In this document: positions 34,501-49,329 of the stretch, in pieces
Layout: each line of letters begins with the position of its first letter
How positions within the stretch are numbered: position 1 is the stretch's first letter
Assembly (NCBI GenBank): GCA_013076295.1
Contig: RQOL01000531.1
Location: 5,307,426-5,371,425, forward strand
DNA length: 64,000 nt
Source: Sanderia malayensis
Lineage: Eukaryota; Cnidaria; Scyphozoa; Semaeostomeae; Pelagiidae
Reading direction: 5' to 3'
Program-made: the position numbers and the translations under genes
The notes under the pieces: generated by a model
Database searches by the model: none
The model's input: the letters and a program-made list of their open reading frames with translations, nothing else
Told to the model about the DNA's origin: nothing

Positions 34501-37500
34501 AATATCATTGCAAACAAACAAATACATATGTAATTTAGTTATTTTTAGCTGTAGTAACGTACATTCATGTGCAGATAGTGTGCAGTAATGTTAAAATCAC
34601 TGAAAAGAAGCAAATGCATGTTTGTTTTACTTAGTTTCAGCTGTAATAACCTGGATTCATGTGCAATAAGTGTGCAGTAATGTTAATATCACTGCAAACA
34701 AACCAATGCATGTGTAGTTTACTTAGTTTCAGCTGTAATAACGTGGATTCATGTGCAATTAGTGTGCAGTAATGTTAATATCACTGCAAACAAACAAATG
34801 CATGTGTATTTTAGTTAGTTTCAGCTCTAATAACGTGGAATCGTGTGCAATTAGTTTGCAGTAAAGTTAATATCACTGAAAACAAGCAAATGCATGTGTA
34901 TTTTACTTAGCTTCAGCTGTAATAACGTGGAATCATGTGCAATTAGTGTGCAGTAATTTTAATATCACTGAAAACAAGCAAATGCATGTGTATTTTACTT
35001 AGTTCCAACTGTAATAACGTGGATTCAGGTGCTATCAGTGTGCAGTTATGTTAATATCACTGAAGACAAGAAGATGCATGTGTATTTTTTTTAGTTTCAG
35101 CTGTAACAACGTGGATTCATGTGCAATTAGTGTGCAGCAATGTTAATATCACTGCAAATAAGCAAATGCATGTGTATTTCATTAAATTTCAGCTGTAATA
35201 ACGTGGAATCATGTGCAATAGGTGTGCAGTAATGTTAATATCATTGCAAACAAACAAATACATATTTAATTTAGTTATTTTTAGCTGTAGTAACGTACAT
35301 TCATGTGCAGATAGTGTGCAGTAATGTTAAAATCACTGAAAAGAAGCAAATGCATGTTTGTTTTACTTAGTTTCAGCTGTAATAACGTGGATTCATGTGC
35401 AATAAGTTTGCAGTAATGTTAATATCACTGCAAACACGCAAATGCCTGTCTTTCATACTTAGTATAAGCTGTAATAACGTGGATTCATGTGCAATTAATG
35501 TGTAGTAATGTTAATATCTCTGCAAACAAACAAATCCGTGTGTATTTTAATTAGTTTCAGCTGTAACAACATGGATTCATGTACAATAAGTGTGCAGTAA
35601 TGTTAATGTCACTGAAAACAAACAACTGCATGTGTATTTTACTTAGTTTCAGCTGTAATAACTTGGATTGATGTGCGATTATTGTTCAGCAGTGTTAAGA
35701 TTACTGTAAACAAGTAAATGCATATGTATTTTAACTAGTTCCAAGTGCAAAAACGTAGATTCATGTGCAATTAGTGTGCAGTAATGTTAAAATCACTGAA
35801 AACAAGCAAATCCATGTGTATTTTACTTAGTTTGAGCTGTAACAACGTGGATTCATGTGCAATTAGTGTGCACTAATGATAATATCACTGAAAACAAGCA
35901 AATGCATGTGTATTTTATTTAGTGTTAGCTGTATTATCGTGGATTCATGTGCAATAAGTGTGCAGTAATGTTAATATCACTGCAAACAAACAAATGCATG
36001 TTTAATTTAGTTAGTTTCAGCTGTAATAACGTTGATTAATGTCCAATTAGTGTGCAGTAATGTTAATATCACTGAAAACAAGCCAATGCATGTGTGTTTT
36101 ACTTAGTTTGAGGTGTAACAACGTAGATTCAGGTGCAATTAGTGTGCAGTAAGGTTAATCTCACGGAAAACAAGCAAATGCATGTCGTTCTTAGTTAGTT
36201 TCAGCTGTAATAACGTGGATTCATGTGCAATTAGTGTGCAATAATGTTAATATCACTGAAAACAAGCAAATACATGTGTATTTTACTTAGCTTCAGCTGT
36301 AATAACGTGGAATCATGTGCAATTAGTGTGCAGTAATGTTATTATCACTGAAAACAAGCAAATGATGTGTCTTTTACTTAGTTCCAACTGTGTTAACGTA
36401 GATTCATGTGTAAATAGTGTGCAGTAATGTTAAAATCACTGAAAAGAAGCAAATGCATGTGTGCTTTACTTAGTTTCAGCTGTAATAACGTGGATTCATG
36501 TGCAATTAGTGTGCAGTAATGTTAATGTCACCGAAAACAAACAAATGCATGTGTATTTTACATCGTTTTAGCTGTAACAACGTGGATTCATGTGCAATTA
36601 GGGTTTAACATTGTTAATATTAATTAAAACAAGCACATGCATGTGTATTTTATTTAATTGCATCTGTAATAACGTGGATTCATGTGCAATTAGCGTGCAG
36701 TAGTGTTAATATCACTGAAAACACGCAAATGCCTGTCTTTCATACTTAGTTTAAGCTGTAATAACGTGGATTCATGTGCAATTAATGTGTAGTAATGTTA
36801 ATATCACTGCAAACAAACAAATCCATGTGTATTTTAATTAGTTTCAGCTGTAACAACATGGATTCATGTACAATAAGTGTGCAGTAATGTTAATGTCACA
36901 GAAAACAAACAAATGCATGTGTAGTTTACTTAGTTTCAGCTGTAATAACGTGGAATCGTGTGCAATTAGTGTGCAGTAAAGTTAATATCACTGAAAACAA
37001 GCAAATGCATGTGTATTTTACTTAGCTTCAGCTGTAATAACGTGGAATCATGTGCAATTAGTGTGCAGTAATGTTAAAATCACTGAAAACAAGCAAATGC
37101 ATGTGTATTTTACTTAGTTCCAACTGTAATAACGTGGATTCAGGTGCTATCAGTGTGCAGTTATGTTAATATCACTGAAGACAAGAAGATGCATGTGTAT
37201 TTTTTTTAGTTTCAGCTGTAACAACGTGGATTCATGTGCAATTAGTGTGCAGCAATGTTAATATCACTGCAAATAAGCAAATGCATGTGTATTTCATTAA
37301 ATTTCAGCTGTAATAACGTGGAATCATGTGCAATAGGTGTGCAGTAATGTTAATATCATTGCAAACAAACAAATACATATGTAATTTAGTTATTTTTAGC
37401 TGTAGTAACGTACATTCATGTGCAGATAGTGTGCAGTAATGTTAAAATCACTGAAAAGAAGCAAATGCATGTTTGTTTTACTTAGTTTCAGCTGTAATAA

Positions 37501-40500
37501 CCTGGATTCATGTGCAATAAGTGTGCAGTAATGTTAATATCACTGCAAACAAACCAATGCATGTGTAGTTTACTTAGTTTCAGCTGTAATAACGTGGATT
37601 CATGTGCAATTAGTGTGCAGTAATGTTAATATCACTGCAAACAAACAAATGCATGTGTATTTTAGTTAGTTTCAGCTCTAATAACGTGGAATCGTGTGCA
37701 ATTAGTTTGCAGTAAAGTTAATATCACTGAAAACAAGCAAATGCATGTGTATTTTACTTAGCTTCAGCTGTAATAACGTGGAATCATGTGCAATTAGTGT
37801 GCAGTAATTTTAATATCACTGAAAACAAGCAAATGCATGTGTATTTTACTTAGTTCCAACTGTAATAACGTGGATTCAGGTGCTATCAGTGTGCAGTTAT
37901 ATTAATATCACTGAAGACAAGAAGATGCATGTGTATTTTTTTTAGTTTCAGCTGTAACAACGTGGATTCATGTGCAATTAGTGTGCAGCAATGTTAATAT
38001 CACTGCAAATAAGCAAATGCATGTGTATTTCATTAAATTTCAGCTGTAATAACGTGGAATCATGTGCAATAGGTGTGCAGTAATGTTAATATCATTGCAA
38101 ACAAACAAATACATATTTAATTTAGTTATTTTTAGCTGTAGTAACGTACATTCATGTGCAGATAGTGTGCAGTAATGTTAAAATCACTGAAAAGAAGCAA
38201 ATGCATGTTTGTTTTACTTAGTTCCAGCTGTAATAACCTGGATTCATGTGCAATAAGTGTGCAGTAATGTTAATATCACTGCAAACAAACAAATGCATGT
38301 TTAATTTAGTTATTTTCAGCTGTATCAACGTGGATTCACGTGGAATTAATGTGCAGCAATGTTAATATCACTGCAAATAAGCAAATGCATGTGTATTTCA
38401 TTAAAATTCAGCTGTAATAACGTGGACTCATGTGCAATAGGTGTGCAGTAATGTTAATATCATTGCAAAAAAACAAATACATATTTAATTTAGTTATTTT
38501 TAGCTGTAGTAACGTAAATTCATGTGCAGATAGTGTGCAGTAATGTTAAAATCACTGAAAAGAAGCAAATGCATGTTTGTTTTACTTAGTTTCAGCTGTA
38601 ATAACGTGGATTCATGTGCAATTAGTGTGCAGTAATGTTAATATCACTGAAAACACGCAAATGCCTGTCTTTCATACTTAGTTTAAGCTGTAATAACGTC
38701 GATTCATGTGCAATTAATGTGTAGTAATGTTAATATCTCTGCAAACAAACAAATCCGTGTGTATTTTAATTAGTTTCAGCTGTAACAACATGGATTCATG
38801 TACAATTAGTGTGCAGTAATGTTATTATCACTGAAAACAAGCAAATGATGTGTCTTTTACTTAGTTGCAACTGTGTTAACGTAGATTCATGTGTAAATAG
38901 TGTGCAGTAATGTTAAAATCACTGAAAAGAAGCAAATGCATGTGTGCTTTACTTAGTTTCAGCTGGAATAACGTGGATTCATGTGCAATTAGTGTGCAGT
39001 AATGTTAATGTCACCGAAAACAAACAAATGCATGTGTATTTTACTTCGTTTTAGCTGTAACAACGTGGATTCATGTGCAATTAGGGTTTAACATTGTTAA
39101 TATTAATTAAAACAAGCACATGCATGTGTATTTTATTTAATTGCATCTGTAATAACGTGGATTCATGTGCAATTTGCGTGCAGTAGTGTTAATATCACTG
39201 AAAACACGCAAATGCCTGTCTTTCATACTTAGTTTAAGCTGTAATAACGTCGATTCATGTGCAATTAATGTGTAGTAATGTTAATATCTCTGCAAACAAA
39301 CAAATCCGTGTGTATTTTAATTAGTTTCAGCTGTAACAACATGGATTCATGTACAATAAGTGTGCAGTAATGTTAATGTCACTGAAAACAAACAAATGCA
39401 TGTGTATTTTACTTAGTTTCAGCTGTAATAACTTGGATTGATGTGCGATTATTGTTCAGCAGTGTTAAGATTACTGTAAACAAGTAAATGCATATGTATT
39501 TTAACTAGTTCCAAGTGCAAAAACGTAGATTCATGTGCAATTAGTGTGCAGTAATGTTAAAATCACTGAAAACAAGCAAATCCATGTGTATTTTACTTAG
39601 TTTGAGCTGTAACAACGTGGATTCATGTGCAATTAGTGTGCACTAATGATAATATCACTGAAAACAAGCAAATGCATGTGTATTTTATTTAGTGTTAGCT
39701 GTATTATCGTGGATTCATGTGCAATAAGTGTGCAGTAATGTTAATATCACTGCAAACAAACAAATGCATGTTTAATTTAGTTAGTTTCAGCTGTAATAAC
39801 GTGGATTCATGTGCAATTAGGGTGCAGCAATGTTAATATCACTGCAAATAAGCAAATGCATGTGTATTTCATTAAATTTCAGCTGTAATAACGTGGAATC
39901 ATGTGCAATAGGTGTGCAGTAATGTTAATATCATTGCAAACAAACAAATACATATTTAATTTAGTTATTTTTAGCTGTAGTAACGTACATTCATGTGCAG
40001 ATAGTGTGCAGTAATGTTAAAATCACTGAAAAGAAGCAAATGCATGTTTGTTTTACTTAGTTCCAGCTGTAATAACCTGGATTCATGTGCAATAAGTGTG
40101 CAGTAATGTTAATATCACTGCAAACAAACAAATGCATGTTTAATTTAGTTATTTTCAGCTGTATCAACGTGGATTCACGTGGAATTAGTGTGCAGCAATG
40201 TTAATATCACTGCAAATAAGCAAATGCATGTGTATTTCATTAAATTTCAGCTGTAATAACGTGGACTCATGTGCAATAGGTGTGCAGTAATGTTAATATC
40301 ATTGCAAACAAACAAATACATATTTAATTTAGTTATTTTTAGCTGTAGTAACGTAAATTCATGTGCAGATAGTGTGCAGTAATGTTAAAATCACTGAAAA
40401 GAAGCAAATGCATGTTTGTTTTACTTAGTTTCAGCTGTAATAACGTGGATTCATGTGCAATAAGTTTGCAGTAATGTTAATTTCACTGCAAACACGCAAA

Positions 40501-43500
40501 TGCCTGTCTTTCATACTTAGTATAAGCTGTAATAACGTGGATTCATGTGCAATTAATGTGTAGTAATGTTAATATCACTGCAAACAAACAAATCCATGTG
40601 TATTTAAATTAGTATCAGCTGTAACAACATGGAATCGTGTGCAATTAGTGTGCAGTAAAGTTAATATCACTGAAAACAAGCAAATGCATGTGTATTTTAC
40701 TTAGCTTCAGCTGTAATAACGTGGAATCATGTGCAATTAGTGTGCAGTAATTTTAATATCACTGAAAACAAGCAAATGCATGTGTATTTTACTTAGTTCC
40801 AACTGTAATAACGTGGATTCAGGTGCTATCAGTGTGCAGTTATGTTAATATCACTGAAGACAAGAAGATGCATGTGTATTTTTTTTAGTTTCAGCTGTAA
40901 CAACGTGGATTCATGTGCAATTAGTGTGCAGCAATGTTAATATCACTGCAAATAAGCAAATGCATGTGTATTTCATTAAATTTCAGCTGTAATAACGTGG
41001 AATCATGTGCAATAGGTGTGCAGTAATGTTAATATCATTGCAAACAAACAAATACATATTTAATTTAGTTATTTTTAGCTGTAGTAACGTAAATTCATGT
41101 GCAGATAGTGTGCAGTAATGTTAAAATCACTGAAAAGAAGCAAATGCATGTTTGTTTTACTTAGTTTCAGCTGTAATAACGTGGATTCATGTGCAATAAG
41201 TGTGCAGTAATGTTAATATCACTGCAAACAAACAAATGCATGTTTAATTTAGTTATTTTCAGCTGTATCAACGTGGATTCATGTACAATTATTGTGCAGT
41301 AATGTTAATATCACTGCAAAAAAGCAAATGCATGTGTATTTTATTCGGTTTCAGCTGTAATAACGTGGATTCATTTGCAATTAGTGTGCAGTATTGTTAA
41401 TATCACTGAAAACAAGTACATGCAGATGTATTTTACTTAGTTCCAACTGTAATAACGTAGATTCATGTGGAACTAGTTTTTCAGTAATGTTAATATTACT
41501 GCAAGCAAGCAAGCGCATGTGTATTTTATTAAAATTTCAGCTGTAACAACGTGGATTCACGTGCAATTAGGGTGGAGTAATGTTAATATCACTAAAAAGA
41601 AGCAAATGCATGTGTATTTTACTTAGTTTCAGCTGTAATAACCTGGATTCATGTGCAATAAGTGGGGAGTAATGTTAATATCACTGCAAACAAACAAATG
41701 CATGTTTAATTTAGTTATTTTCAGCTGTATCAATGTGGATTCATGTGCAATTAGTGTGCAGCAATGTTAATATCACTGCAAATAAGCAAATGCATGTGTA
41801 TTTCATTAAATTTCAGCTGTAATAACGTGGACTCATGTGCAATAGGTGTGCAGTAATGTTAATATCATTGCAAACAAACAAATACATATTTAATTTAGTT
41901 ATTTTTAGCTGTAGTAACGTAAATTCATGTGCAGATAGTGTGCAGTAATGTTAAAATCACTGAAAAGAAGCAAATGCATGTTTGTTTTACTTAGTTTCAG
42001 CTGTAATAACGTGGATTCATGTGCAATAAGTGTGCAGTAATGTTAATATCACTGCAAACACGCAAATGCCTGTCTTTCATATTTAGTATAAGCTGTAATA
42101 ACGTGGATTCATGTGCAATTAATGTGTAGTAATGTTAATATAACTGCAAACAAACAAATCCATGTGTATTTTAATTAGTATCAGCTGTAACAACATGGAT
42201 TCATGTACAATAAGTGTGCAGTAATGTTAATGTCACAGAAAACAAACAAATGCATGTGTAGTTTACTTAGTTTCAGCTGTAATAACGTGGATTCATGTGC
42301 AATTAGTGTGCAGTAATGTTAATATCACTGTAAACAAACAAATGCATGTGTATTTTAGTTAGTTTCAGCTCTAATAACGTGGAATCGTGTGCAATTAGTG
42401 TGCAGTAAAGTTAATATCAATGAAAACAAGCAAATGCATGTGTATTTTACTTAGCTTCAGCTGTAATAACGTGGAATCATGTGCAATTAGTGTGCAGTAA
42501 TTTTAATATCACTGAAAACAAGCAAATGCATGTGTATTTTACTTAGTTCCAACTGTAATAACGTGGATTCAGGTGCTATCAGTGTGCAGTTATGTTAATA
42601 TCACTGAAGACAAGAAGATGCATGTGTATTTTTTTTAGTTTCAGCTGTAACAACGTGGATTCATGTGCAATTAGTGTGCAGCAAAGTTAATATCACTGCA
42701 AATAAGCAAATGCATGTGTATTTCATTAAATTTCAGCTGTAATAACGTGGAATCATGTGCAATAGGTGTGCAGTAATGTTAATATCATTGCAAACAAACA
42801 AATACATATTTAATTTAGTTATTTTTAGCTGCAGTAACGTACATTCATGTGCAGATAGTGTGCAGTAATGTTAAAATCACTGAAAAGAAGCAAATGCATG
42901 TTTGTTTTACTTAGTTTCAGCTGTAATAACCTGGATTCATGTGCAATAAGTGTGGAGTAATGTTAATATCACTGCAAACAAACAAATGCATGTTTAATTT
43001 AGTTATTTTCAGCTGTATCAACGTGGATTCATGTGCAATTAGTGTGCAGCAATGTTAATATCACTGCAAATAAGCAAATGCATGTGTATTTCATTAAATT
43101 TCAGCTGTAATAACGTGGAATCATGTGCAATAGGTGTGCAGTAATGTTAATATCATTGCAAACAAACAAATACATATTTAATTTAGTTATTTTTAGCTGT
43201 AGTAACGTAAATTCATGTGCAGATAGTGTGCAGAAATGTTAAAATCACTGAAAAGAAGCAAATGCATGTTTGTTTTACTTAGTTTCAGCTGTAATAACGT
43301 AGATTCGTGTGCAATAAGTGTGCAGTAATGTTAATATCACTGCAAACAAACAAATGCATGTTTAATTTAGTTATTTTCAGCTGTATCAACGTGGATTCAT
43401 GTACAATTATTGTGCAGTAATTATAATATCACTGCAAAAAAGCAAATGCATGTGTATTTTATTCGGTTTCAGCTGTAATAACGTGGATTCATTTGCAATT

Positions 43501-44180
43501 AGTGTGCAGTATTGTTAATATCACTGAAAACAAGTACATGCAGATGTATTTTACTTAGTTCCAACTGTAATAACGTAGATTCATGTGGAACTAGTTTTTC
43601 AGTAATGTTAATATTACTGCAAGCAAGCAAGCGCATGTGTATTTTATTAGAATTTCAGCTGTAACAACGTGGATTCACGTGCAATTAGGGTGGAGTAATG
43701 TTAATATCACTAAAAAGAAGCAAATGCATGTGTATTTTACTTAGTTTCAGCTGTAATAGCGTTCATTCATGTCCAATCAGTGTTGTGTAATGTTAATATC
43801 AATGAAAACAAGCAAATGCATGTGTATTTTACTTGGTTTCAGCTGTAACAACGTGGATTCATGCGCAATTAGTGCTTAGCATTGTTAATATTAATTAAAA
43901 AAAGCAAATGCATGTAAATTTTAGTTAGTGTCAGCCGTAACAACATGGATTCATGTACAATAAGTGTGCAGTAATGTCAATGTCACTGAAAACAAACAAA
44001 TGCATGTGTAATTTACTTAGTTTCAGCTGCAACAACGTGGATTGATGTGCAATTAGTGTGCAGTAATGTTAATCTCACGGAAAACAAGCAAATGCATGTC
44101 GTTCTTAGTTAGTTTCAGCTGTAATAACGTGGATTAATGTGCAATTAGTGTGCAATAATGTTAATATCACTAAAACGAAG
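31541..44180 (+). repeat. Satellite block with 2.67-2.85-kb HOR
   Basis: Long near-identical segments recur at offsets of 2,666 bp (about 32760-34360 against 35426-37030), 2,851 bp (about 34600-35380 against 37450-38230) and 3,770 bp (marker tgtgcactaatgat at 35867 against 39637), equal to 29, 31 and 41 monomers. A 4-monomer gain lies at about 32.1-32.7 kb. Bases about 41260-41650 repeat at 43380-43770 (offset 2,118). The order of monomer types is largely conserved between units but whole monomers are gained and lost. No gene is seen. Confidence 0.82.
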
Positions 44181-45980
44181 CAAATTCATGCAAGTTTTAC
44201 TTAGTTTCAGCGGTAATAACGTGGATTCCTGTGCAATGAGTGTGCAGTAATGTTAATATCACTGCAAACAAACAAATGCATGTTTAATTTAATTAGTTTC
44301 AGCTGTAATAACGTTGATTCATGTCCAATTAGTGTGCAGTAATGTTAATATCACTGAAAACAAGCAAATGCATGTGTATTTCACTTAGTTTGAGGTGTAA
44401 CAACGTGGATTCATGTGCCATTACTGTGCAGTAATGTGAATATCACTGAAAACATGCAAATGCATGTGTATTTTACTTACTTTCAACTGTAATAAAGTGG
44501 ACTCATGTGCCATTAGTGTGCAGTAGTGTTAATATCACTGAAAACACGCAAATGCATGTGTAGTTTACTTAGTTTCAGCTGTAATAAAGTGGATTCAGGT
44601 GCTATCAGTGTGCAGTTATGTTAATATCACTGAAGACAAGCAGATGCATGTGTATTTTTTTTAGTTTCAGCTGTAACAACGTGGATTCATGTGCAATTAG
44701 TGTGCAGCAATGTTAATATCACTGCAAATAAGCAAATGCATGTGTATTTCATTAAATTTCAGCTGTAATAACGTGGAATCATGTGCAATAGGTGTGCAGT
44801 AATGTTAATATCATTGCAAACAAACAAATACATATTTAATTTAGTTATTTTTAGCTGTAGTAACGTAGATTCATGTGCAGATAGTGTGCAGAAATGTTAA
44901 AATCACTGAAAAGAAGCAAATGCATGTTTGTTTTACTTAGTTTCAGCTGTAATAACGTGGATTCATGTGCAATAAGTGTGCAGTAATGTTAATATCACTG
45001 CAAACAAACAAATGCATGTTTAATTTAGTTATTTTCAGCTGTATCAACGTGGATTCATGTACAATTATTGTGCAGTAATGTTAATATCACTGCAAAAAAG
45101 CAAATGCATGTGTATTTTATTCGGTTTCAGCTGTAATAACGTGGATTCATTTGCAATTAGTGTGCAGTATTGTTAATATCATTGCAAACAAACAAATGCA
45201 TGCATAATTTACTTAGTTTCAGCTGTAATAACGTGGATTCATGTGCAATTAGTGTGCAGTAATGTTAATCTCACTGAAGACAAGCTAATGCATGTGTATT
45301 TTATTTGGTTTGAGCTGTAATAACGTAGATTCATGTGCAATTAGTGTGCAGTAATGATAAAATCACTGAAAACAAGCAAATGCATGTGTATTTTATTTAG
45401 TATTAGCTGTATTAACGTGGATTCATGTGCAATAAGTGTGCAGTAATGTTAATATCACTGCAAACAAACAAATGCATGTTTAATTTAATTAGTTCCAGCT
45501 GTAATAACGTTGATTCATGTCCAATTAGTGTACAGTAATGTTAATATCACCGAAAACAAACAAATGCATGTGTATTTTACTTCGTTTTAGCTGTAACAAC
45601 GTGGATTCATGTGCAATTAGTGTGCAATAATGTTAATATCACTGAAAACAAGCAAATACATGTGTATTTTACTTAGCTTCAGCTGTAATAACGTGGAATC
45701 ATGTGCAATTAGTGTGCAGTAATGTTATTATCACTGAAAACAAGCAAATGATGTGTCTTTTACCTAGTTCCAGCCGTGTTAACGTAGATTCATGTGTAAA
45801 TAGTGTGCAGTAATGTTAAAATCACTGAAAAGAAGCAAATGCATGTGTGCTTTACTTAGTTTCAGCTGTAATAACGTGGATTCATGTGCAATTAGTGTGC
45901 AGTAATGTTAATGTCACCGAAAACAAACAAATGCATGTGTATTTTACATCGTTTTAGCTGTAACAACGTGGATTCATGTG

Positions 45981-48186
45981 CAATTAGGGTTTAACATTGT
46001 TAATATTAATTAAAACAAGCACATGCATGTGTATTTTATTTAATTGCATCTGTAATAACGTGGATTCATGTGCAATTAGCGTGCAGTAGTGTTAATATCA
46101 CTGAAAACACGCAAATGCCTGTCTTTCATACTTAGTTTAAGCTGTAATAACGTGGATTCATGTGCAATTAATGTGTAGTAATGTTAATATCACTGCAAAC
46201 AAACAAATCCATGTGTATTTTAATTAGTTTCAGCTGTAACAACATGGATTCATGTACAATAAGTGTGCAGTAATGTTAATGTCACAGAAAACAAACAAAT
46301 GCATGTGTAGTTTACTTAGTTTCAGCTGTAATAACGTGGATTCATGTGCAATTAGTGTGCAGTAATGTTAATATCACTGCAAACAAACAAACGCATGTGT
46401 ATTTTAGTTAGTTTCAGCTCTAATAACGTGGAATCGTGTGCAACTAGTGTGCAGTAAAGTTAATATCACTGAAAACAAGCAAATGCATGTGTATTTTACT
46501 TAGCTTCAGCTGTAATAACGTGGAATCATGTGCAATTAGTGTGCAGTAATGTTAATATCACTGAAAACAAGCAAATGCATGTGTATTTTACTTAGTTCCA
46601 ACTGTAATAACGTGGATTCAGGTGCTATCAGTGTGCAGTTATGTTAATATCACTGAAGACAAGAAGATGCATGTGTATTTTTTTTAGTTTCAGCTGTAAC
46701 AACGTGGATTCATGTGCAATTAGTGTGCAGCAATGTTAATATCACTGCAAATAAGCAAATGCATGTGTATTTCATTAAATTTCAGCTGTAAGAACGTGGA
46801 ATCATGTGCAATAGGTGTGCAGTAATGTTAATATCATTGCAAACAAACAAATACATATTTAATTTAGTTATTTTTAGCTGTAGTAACGTACAGTCATGTG
46901 CAGATAGTGTGCAGTAATGTTAAAATCACTGAAAAGAAGCAAATGCATGTTTGTTTTACTTAGTTTCAGCTGTAATAACCTGGATTCATGTGCAATAAGT
47001 GTGCAGTAATGTTAATATCACTGCAAACAAAAAATTCATGTTTAATTTAGTTATTTTCAGCTGTATCAACGTGGATTCACGTGCAATTAGGGTTTAACAT
47101 TGTTAATATTAATTAAAACAAGCACATGCATGTGTATTTTATTTAATTGCATCTGTAATAACGTGGATTCATGTGCAATTAGCGTGCAGTAGTGTTAATA
47201 TCACTGAAAACACGCAAATGCCTGTCTTTCATACTTAGTTTAAGCTGTAATAACGTGGATTCATGTGCAATTAATGTGTAGTAATGTTAATATCACTGCA
47301 AACAAACAAATCCATGTGTATTTTAATTAGTTTCAGCTGTAACAACATGGATTCATGTACAATAAGTGTGCAGTAATGTTAATGTCACAGAAAACAAACA
47401 AATGCATGTGTAGTTTACTTAGTTTCAGCTGTAATAACGTGGATTCATGTGCAATTAGTGTGCAGTAATGTTAATATCACTGCAAACAAACAAACGCATG
47501 TGTATTTTAGTTAGTTTCAGCTCTAATAACGTGGAATCGTGTGCAACTAGTGTGCAGTAAAGTTAATATCACTGAAAACAAGCAAATGCATGTGTATTTT
47601 ACTTAGCTTCAGCTGTAATAACGTGGAATCATGTGCAATTAGTGTGCAGTAATGTTAATATCACTGAAAACAAGCAAATGCATGTGTATTTTACTTAGTT
47701 CCAACTGTAATAACGTGGATTCAGGTGCTATCAGTGTGCAGTTATGTTAATATCACTGAAGACAAGAAGATGCATGTGTATTTTTTTTAGTTTCAGCTGT
47801 AACAACGTGGATTCATGTGCAATTAGTGTGCAGCAATGTTAATATCACTGCAAATAAGCAAATGCATGTGTATTTCATTAAATTTCAGCTGTAAGAACGT
47901 GGAATCATGTGCAATAGGTGTGCAGTAATGTTAATATCATTGCAAACAAACAAATACATATTTAATTTAGTTATTTTTAGCTGTAGTAACGTACATTCAT
48001 GTGCAGATAGTGTGCAGTAATGTTAAAATCACTGAAAAGAAGCAAATGCATGTTTGTTTTACTTAGTTTCAGCTGTAATAACCTGGATTCATGAGCAATA
48101 AGTGTGCAGTAATGTTAATATCACTGCAAACAAAAAATTCATGTTTAATTTAGTTATTTTCAGCTGTATCAACGTGGATTCACGTG
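45981..48186 (+). repeat. 1,103-bp (12-monomer) tandem duplication nested in macro-unit 1
   Basis: The variant caattagggtttaacattg begins at 45981 and 47084, and the intervening 1,103 bp is repeated almost unchanged. The second copy ends near 48186. The same duplication is present at 54261 and 55364 in macro-unit 2, so it predates the macro-duplication. Confidence 0.88.
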
Positions 48187-49329
48187 CAATTAGTGTGCAG
48201 CAATGTTAATATCACTGCAAATAAGCAAATGCATGTGTATTTCATTAAATTTCAGCTGTAATAACGTGGAATCATGTGCAATAGGTGTGCAGTAATGTTA
48301 ATATCATTGCAAACAAACAAATACATATTTAATTTAGTTATTTTTAGCTGTAGTAACGTAAATTCATGTGCAGATAGTGTGCAGTAATGTTAAAATCACT
48401 GAAAAGAAGCAAATGCATGTTTGTTTTACTTAGTTTCAGCAGTAATAACGTGGATTCATGTGCAATAAGTGTGCAGTAATGTTAATATCACTGCAAACAC
48501 GCAAATGCCTGTCTTTCATACTTAGTATAAGCTGTAATAACGTGGATTCATGTGCAATTAATGTGTAGTAATGTTAATATCACTGCGAACAAACAAATCC
48601 ATGTGTATTTTAATTAGTATCAGCTGTAACAACATGGATTCATGTACAATAAGTGTGCAGTAATGTTAATGTCACAGAAAACAAACAAATGCATGTGTAG
48701 TTTACTTAGTTTCAGCTGTAATAACGTGGATTCATGTGCAATTAGTGTGCAGTAATGTTAATATCACTGCAAACAAACAAATGCATGTGTATTTTAGTTA
48801 GTTTCGGCTCTAATAACGTGGAATCGTGTGCAATTAGTGTGCAGTAAAGTTAATATCACTAAAAAGAAGCAAATGCATGTGTATTTTACTTAGTTTCAGC
48901 TGTAATAGCGTTCATTCATGTCCAATCAGTGTTGTGTAATGTTAATATCAATGAAAACAAGCAAATGCATGTGTAATTTACTTAGTTTCAGCTGCAACAA
49001 CGTGGATTGATGTGCAATTAGTGTGCAGTAATGTTAATATCACTGAAAACAAGCTAATGCATGTGTATTTTATTTGGTTTGAGCTGTAATAACGTAGATT
49101 CATGTGCAATTAGTGTGCAGTAATGTTATTATCACTGAAAACAAGCAGATGCATGTCTTTCTTAGTTTGTTTCAGCTATAATAACGTGGATTCATGTGCA
49201 ATTAGTGTGCAGTATTGCTAATGTCACTGCAAACAAACAAATGCATGTTTATTTTAATTAGTTTCAGCTGTAACAACATGGATTCATGTGCAATAAGTGT
49301 GCAGTAATGTTAATGTCACTGAAAACAAA